Origin: Natronohydrobacter sp. | GTDB lineage: Bacteria; Pseudomonadota; Alphaproteobacteria; Rhodobacterales; Rhodobacteraceae | Direction of reading: 5' to 3' | Assembly (NCBI GenBank): GCA_007123015.1 | Contig: SKSL01000171.1 | Location: 1 to 10,076 of the forward strand | Length of the DNA stretch: 10,076 bases | In this document: piece after piece, positions 6,097 to 10,076 of the stretch | Layout: the number at the start of each line of letters is the position of its first letter | Position numbering within the stretch: the first letter of the stretch is position 1 | Made by a program: the position numbers and the translations under genes | The notes under the pieces: model-generated | What the model was told of the DNA's origin: nothing | The model's input: the letters and a program-made list of their open reading frames with translations, nothing else | Databases searched by the model: none

Positions 6097-6867
6097 ATGC
6101 CACGCTATGCGCTACAGATAGAATATGACGGACGCCCCTTCTGTGGCTGGCAGGCGCAGGCTGGCTTGCCATCCGTGCAAGAGGCCATCGAAACTGCACT
6201 CGCGCGACTGGAACCGGACCTGCCCCGCATCGCCGCTGCAGGTCGCACTGATACGGGCGTGCATGCCACAGGGCAGGTCGCGCATTGCGACATGTCGCGC
6301 GACTGGTCCCCGTTCCGGCTGATGGAGGCGCTGAACCACCACCTGCGCCCGCTGCCCGTGGCGATTCGGGCCTGCGCGCTGACAGGTGAGGGTTTTCACG
6401 CGCGCTTTTCAGCTTATGAACGGCGCTACCTGTTCCGCATGCTCACCCGCCGCGCCCCGCCGACATTCGACGCAGGCCAAGTCTGGCATATCCGGCACCC
6501 GCTCGATCTGGAAGCCATGCGCGCGGCCGCAGCGCATCTTCTGGGCCTGCATGACTTCACGACATTTCGCGCCAGCCAATGTCAGGCAACGTCGCCGGTC
6601 AAGACGCTGGACGCGCTGGAGATTGCGCTGGTCGAGGGCCTGTCAGGACCGGAAATCCAGTTCCGATTGCGCGCGCGCTCTTTCCTGCACAACCAGGTGC
6701 GCAGCATCGTCGGCACGCTGGAACGGGTGGGCGCAGGCGCATGGTCACCGGACGATGTGAAATCGGCGCTTGAGGCACGCGACCGCGCAGCCTGCGGCCC
6801 GGTCAGCCCGGCGGGTGGCCTGTATCTGACCGGGGTGGGCTATACCAGCGACCCTTTCGCCGGGTAG
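6097..6867 (+). CDS. truA: tRNA pseudouridine(38-40) synthase TruA
   Basis: TruA isomerises uridines 38, 39 and 40 in the anticodon arm of many tRNAs to pseudouridine. The 256-residue product is of normal length. It has YDGRPFCGWQ (10-19), the catalytic motif AAGRTDTGVHATGQV (47-61) with the active-site aspartate D52, the tyrosine-containing segment YERRYLFRM (107-115), HDFTTFRA (152-159), and the C-terminal SFLHNQVRSIVGTLERVGAG (195-214). The ATG at 6097 matches where homologues begin (PRYALQIEYDG). An in-frame TTG at 6061, right after the upstream stop, would add 12 residues and is less likely. No Shine-Dalgarno precedes the ATG; a GC hairpin lies there instead. It probably shares a transcript with the SDR gene 36 bases upstream and converges on the DUF1330 gene. 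Confidence 0.95.
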   Translation: MPRYALQIEYDGRPFCGWQAQAGLPSVQEAIETALARLEPDLPRIAAAGRTDTGVHATGQVAHCDMSRDWSPFRLMEALNHHLRPLPVAIRACALTGEGFHARFSAYERRYLFRMLTRRAPPTFDAGQVWHIRHPLDLEAMRAAAAHLLGLHDFTTFRASQCQATSPVKTLDALEIALVEGLSGPEIQFRLRARSFLHNQVRSIVGTLERVGAGAWSPDDVKSALEARDRAACGPVSPAGGLYLTGVGYTSDPFAG

Positions 6868-6910
6868 GCCGACGTTTTGTTGAGTATTTCTGGCAAGATG
6901 AAACAGCAGG

Positions 6911-7198
6911 TCAGTCCGCTTCCTCGACCACATAGAGGTCGCGGGTCGAGGCGCCTTTGGCATAGCTCAGCGCGTCCTGATAGGCGGGCGAGTTGTAGCA
7001 GGCGACCGCGTCTTCGACAGAAGGAAAGCGGGCGACCACATTGCGCGGACGTGCCGTGCCTTCGAGCACGACATAGCGGCCCGCACGCGCCAGGAACACG
7101 CCGCCATGCGCGGCAATCGCATGCGTCGCGCGTTTGGCATATTCCGCATAGGCATCAGGGTCCGTGACCTCGACCGAGGCAATCCAGAGAGCACTCAT
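6911..7198 (-). CDS. DUF1330 family protein
   Basis: This is a 95-residue small soluble protein of the DUF1330 family, which has a ferredoxin-like alpha/beta-barrel fold and usually forms dimers; its biochemical role is unknown. Typical features are WIASVEVTDPDAYAEYAK (5-22), the glycine-rich GGVFLARAGRYVVLEG (32-47), VVARFPSVEDAVACYNSPAYQ (54-74) and the end strand DLYVVEE (87-93). The start is an ATG overlapping the alaS stop in ATGA (7198-7195), so it is very likely translated from the alaS mRNA by coupling. That places it second in an alaS operon, although a role in aminoacylation is not implied by the fold. It converges on truA with a 43-base gap. Confidence 0.85.
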   Translation of the reverse strand: MSALWIASVEVTDPDAYAEYAKRATHAIAAHGGVFLARAGRYVVLEGTARPRNVVARFPSVEDAVACYNSPAYQDALSYAKGASTRDLYVVEEAD

Positions 7199-9852
7199 GC
7201 CTTCTCGCCTTCAATTGTGCGGGTCACGGCCTGAAGTGCGGCCTCTGCCCCTGCAATATCCGCACCACCGCCCTGCGCCATGTCAGGCCGCCCGCCGCCG
7301 CCCTTGCCGCCCAGTGCCCCTACCGCCGCGCGCACAAGATCGACGGCCGAGATCTGGTCCGTCAGATCAGGGGTAACCCCCGCAGCGACAGCGGGTTTTG
7401 CGCCCGTATCGGCGATCAGCACCACGGCGCCCGAGCCGAGCTTTTCCTTCATCGCGTCGATCAAGGGGGGCAGGTCCTTGCCCGTCACACCCGACATGAT
7501 CCTTGCGACCAGTTTGATGCCAGCCACATCCTGCGGCGCATCCTCGGGCGCACCACTGCCCATGGCAATCTGTCGCTTGAGCTGAGAGATTTCATTGACA
7601 AGGGCGCGACGTTCCTCGACCAGCGCCCTGACGCGTTCGGGCACATCCGGGAGCGGCGCTTTCAGCAATGTGGCGAGCCCCGAGAGACGCGCCTCCTGGG
7701 CGCGCAAATGGTCGAGTGCCGCCTGCCCGGTCAGCGCCTCAATACGGCGCACCCCCGCAGAGGAGGCTGTGTCACCAAGGCAGACGAAAGCCCCGATATC
7801 GCCTGTGCGCGCGACATGGGTGCCGCCGCAAAGCTCCAGCGAATAGGTCGCGCCATCCTGACCTTTCTGGGTGCCAGGCAGATGGCCCATCGCCACCACG
7901 CGCACTTCGTCCCCGTATTTCTCGCCAAACAGCGCCTGCGCGCCAAGGGCCCGCGCCTCATCCGGGGTCATGATCCGGGTCGTGACCGGGGTATTCTGGC
8001 GGATGAAGCTGTTCACTTCGGCTTCAACCTGCGCAATTTCCCCCGCGCTGAGCCCCCCGCCATGGCTGAAATCAAAGCGCAACCGGTCAGGCGCATTGAG
8101 CGAGCCTTTTTGCGCGACATGATCGCCAAGGGCGCGGCGCAGGGCTTCATGCAAGAGATGCGTCGCCGAGTGATTCGCGCGAATGGCCGCGCGGCGCTGA
8201 TGCGTGACTTCCAGCTTGACTGGCTGGCCGGTCGTGATCTCGCCTTCGGTGACCTTGGCGATATGGATGATCACATCAGCAGACTTGCGCGTGTCGCGGA
8301 CCTCCGCAAGCCCGGTATCAGAGCGGATCAGGCCCGTATCGCCGACCTGCCCCCCGGATTCTGCATAGAACGGGGTCTGGTTGACGACGATCTGAACCTC
8401 GCCCGCAGCGCTTCTGACTTCGGCCCCGTCAGTAACCAGGGCCAGCACCTGTGCTTCGGCGCTCTCCATGTCATAACCCAAAAACTCTGTTGCCCCGAAC
8501 CGGTCCGCCAGATCGAACCAGATGGTGGCGTCTGCCGCCTCGCCAGAGCCCGACCAACTGGCCCGCGCGCGTGCTTTCTGCTCGGCCATGGCCGCGTCAA
8601 AGCCTGCGACATCGACACTGCGGCCGCGCTCGCGCAGAGCATCCTGCGTCAGATCGAGCGGGAAGCCATATGTGTCATAGAGCTTGAATGCGGCAGTGCC
8701 GGGAAGCTGCGTGCCCTCGTCCAGTGTTTCGAGCTCTGCGTCGAGCAGTTTCAGGCCACGATCCAAAGTCTGGCGAAACCGGGTTTCTTCAGCTTGCAAA
8801 GTTTGGGTGATCAGCGCCTGCGCGTCGCGCAATTCATGGAAATGTCCGCCCATCTGTGCGACCAATGCGGGCACCAGCCGATGCATCAGCGGGTCCTGCG
8901 CCCCCAGCATATGTGCGTGGCGCATGGCACGGCGCATGATCCGGCGCAGCACATAGCCGCGCCCGTCATTGCTGGGCATCACCCCATCAGCGATCAGGAA
9001 AGAGGTGGCGCGCAAATGATCCGCGATCACCCGGTGATGCATCTTGCCGGGGCCATCGGGGTCGGAGCTTGTGGCATGGGCCGAGGCCTCGATCAGCGCG
9101 CGCAACAGGTCAGTGTCGTAATTGTCATGCTTGCCCTGCAAAAGCGCGCCGATGCGCTCAAGCCCCATGCCCGTGTCAATCGACTGGTTGGGCAAGTCGG
9201 TCAGGCGACCATCGTCATGCTGTTCATTCTGCATGAAAACGATGTTCCAGATTTCGATGAAGCGGTCGCCATCTTCTTCGGCACTGCCCGGAGGTCCGCC
9301 CCAGATGCTGGGGCCATGATCAAAGAAAATCTCGGTGCAGGGTCCACAAGGTCCGGTCGGCCCCATGCGCCAGAAATTATCGTCCGTCGCGATACGGATG
9401 ATCCGGTCATCGGGAAGCCCAGCCACCTTTTTCCAGATCGCCGCCGCATCGTCATCAGTGTGATAGATGGTCACCAGCAGCCGGTCTTTCGGGATGTCGA
9501 AATCACGGGTCAGCAATTCCCAGGCAAACGGGATCGCATCGGATTTGAAATAATCGCCGAAGCTGAAATTGCCGAGCATCTCGAAAAACGTGTGGTGGCG
9601 CGCAGTGTAGCCCACATTGTCCAGGTCGTTATGCTTGCCACCAGCGCGCACGCATTTCTGGCTGGTCGTCGCGCGGTTATACTCTCGATGTTCAAGCCCG
9701 GTGAACACATTCTTGAACTGCACCATTCCGGAATTCGTGAACATCAAGGTGGGATCATTGCGGGGAACCAGGGGTGAGCTGTCGACCACCGCATGGCCTT
9801 GCCGGGCAAAATAATTAAGAAAGGTCGAGCGGATATCGTACAGGCTGGCCAT
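7195..9852 (-). CDS. alaS: Alanyl-tRNA synthetase
   Basis: AlaS charges tRNA-Ala with alanine and clears mischarged Ser- and Gly-tRNA-Ala. The 885-residue protein is full length with all domains. The class II catalytic core (about 1-240) has TNSGMVQFKNVF (39-50), the motif 2 region around FFEMLGNFSFGDYF (89-102) and the GMGLERI motif 3 (228-234). A tRNA-recognition region follows (about 250-450). The editing domain has the zinc motif HSATH (561-565) and CGGTH (675-679), so ligands H561, H565, C675 and H679 are all present. The C-Ala domain ends with the glycine-rich GGRPDMAQGGG (853-863). The ATG at 9852 has a strong GGAGG site 6 bases upstream. Its stop overlaps the DUF1330 start. In many bacteria recA lies just upstream of alaS, but no recA end is seen within the 224 bases present here. 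Confidence 0.98.
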   Translation of the reverse strand: MASLYDIRSTFLNYFARQGHAVVDSSPLVPRNDPTLMFTNSGMVQFKNVFTGLEHREYNRATTSQKCVRAGGKHNDLDNVGYTARHHTFFEMLGNFSFGDYFKSDAIPFAWELLTRDFDIPKDRLLVTIYHTDDDAAAIWKKVAGLPDDRIIRIATDDNFWRMGPTGPCGPCTEIFFDHGPSIWGGPPGSAEEDGDRFIEIWNIVFMQNEQHDDGRLTDLPNQSIDTGMGLERIGALLQGKHDNYDTDLLRALIEASAHATSSDPDGPGKMHHRVIADHLRATSFLIADGVMPSNDGRGYVLRRIMRRAMRHAHMLGAQDPLMHRLVPALVAQMGGHFHELRDAQALITQTLQAEETRFRQTLDRGLKLLDAELETLDEGTQLPGTAAFKLYDTYGFPLDLTQDALRERGRSVDVAGFDAAMAEQKARARASWSGSGEAADATIWFDLADRFGATEFLGYDMESAEAQVLALVTDGAEVRSAAGEVQIVVNQTPFYAESGGQVGDTGLIRSDTGLAEVRDTRKSADVIIHIAKVTEGEITTGQPVKLEVTHQRRAAIRANHSATHLLHEALRRALGDHVAQKGSLNAPDRLRFDFSHGGGLSAGEIAQVEAEVNSFIRQNTPVTTRIMTPDEARALGAQALFGEKYGDEVRVVAMGHLPGTQKGQDGATYSLELCGGTHVARTGDIGAFVCLGDTASSAGVRRIEALTGQAALDHLRAQEARLSGLATLLKAPLPDVPERVRALVEERRALVNEISQLKRQIAMGSGAPEDAPQDVAGIKLVARIMSGVTGKDLPPLIDAMKEKLGSGAVVLIADTGAKPAVAAGVTPDLTDQISAVDLVRAAVGALGGKGGGGRPDMAQGGGADIAGAEAALQAVTRTIEGEKA

Positions 9853-10076
9853 GATCTGCCTCCGGCGCGGATGGTGTTTCGCGTTGGTTTAGCCCTGTGC
9901 CGAAGGGGTGTCCACACCAGAGCGCGCCAGTCGCCTGATCGTTTCTGCTGACTTCGCCTTCTGTGGTGTAACGCCGACCCGGTTTCAGCCATCCTGCTGG
10001 CCCTCAGCAAGTGATGCTTGCGCCAGTTGCAGACGACGCAAGACACGGCACGAAAGCACTATTGAAGATAGCCGAA
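9853..10076. other. Region upstream of alaS, no gene supported
   Basis: These 224 bases to the window edge carry the alaS ribosome site (GGAGG, about 9859-9863) and probably its promoter, but I cannot point to a convincing -35/-10 pair. GGTGT-CC-ACACC (9907-9918) is a short inverted repeat in the presumed leader. A leftward reading frame from 10046 runs into alaS out of frame and looks spurious. Another leftward frame is open from the edge to a stop near 9982, but it is too short to name. Confidence 0.5.

Noticed and set aside
7708..9777. Long rightward open frame (689 codons) opposite alaS
   Set aside because: It lies wholly antisense to a complete, motif-rich alaS. Long shadow frames are expected opposite GC-rich genes, and the translation shows no domain pattern.
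9744..10046. Leftward 100-residue frame at the right edge
   Set aside because: It overlaps the start of alaS by over 100 bases in another frame, has no ribosome site or recognisable domain, and is rich in Arg as expected of a shadow frame.

Overview
The window looks like the chromosome of an alphaproteobacterium of the Rhodobacteraceae (Roseobacter/Rhodobacter type). This is inferred from the GC-rich codon use, the Rhodobacter-like protein sequences (MurD, TruA, AlaS, PPK2), the CCA-encoding tRNA-Arg(CCU), and FnrL-type and PHO-type regulatory motifs. I see no mobile element, CRISPR array, toxin-antitoxin pair or phage gene. It is mostly housekeeping and metabolic sequence, and I did not find a novel multi-gene system. 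The most interesting part is a densely structured regulatory region in front of the polyphosphate kinase gene.

Left part (1-2766). The first 239 bases hold the 5' end of murD (peptidoglycan synthesis), reading leftward out of the window. A 122-base divergent promoter region containing a strong palindrome separates it from a rightward GntP-family organic-acid (gluconate-type) permease. A LacI/GalR-type repressor gene converges on the permease and overlaps it by 4 bases at the stop codons. The pair looks like a transporter and its dedicated regulator. A candidate LacI-type operator lies in front of the repressor, and a 9-base word is shared between the two promoter regions.

Middle part (2767-4643). 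A tRNA-Arg(CCU) is followed after 32 bases by a small YqaA/DedA-like membrane protein gene, which may be transcribed with it. Converging on this is ppk2 (polyphosphate kinase 2), which has an unusual low-complexity N-terminal extension encoded partly by a 12-bp tandem repeat. Its 132-base upstream region carries a near-consensus FNR/FnrL box, a PHO-box-like direct repeat and a hairpin. This would fit control of polyphosphate metabolism by oxygen and phosphate.

Right part (4644-10076). A half-size YdcZ (DUF606) drug/metabolite-type membrane protein is divergent from an atypical SDR (YeeZ-like NAD-binding epimerase) gene. That gene is followed by truA (tRNA pseudouridine 38-40 synthase), whose start codon sits directly behind a 7-bp all-GC hairpin. 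Converging on truA is a leftward pair, alaS (alanyl-tRNA synthetase, complete) and a small DUF1330 gene, joined by a 4-base ATGA stop/start overlap. The last 224 bases, upstream of alaS, contain no gene I can support.
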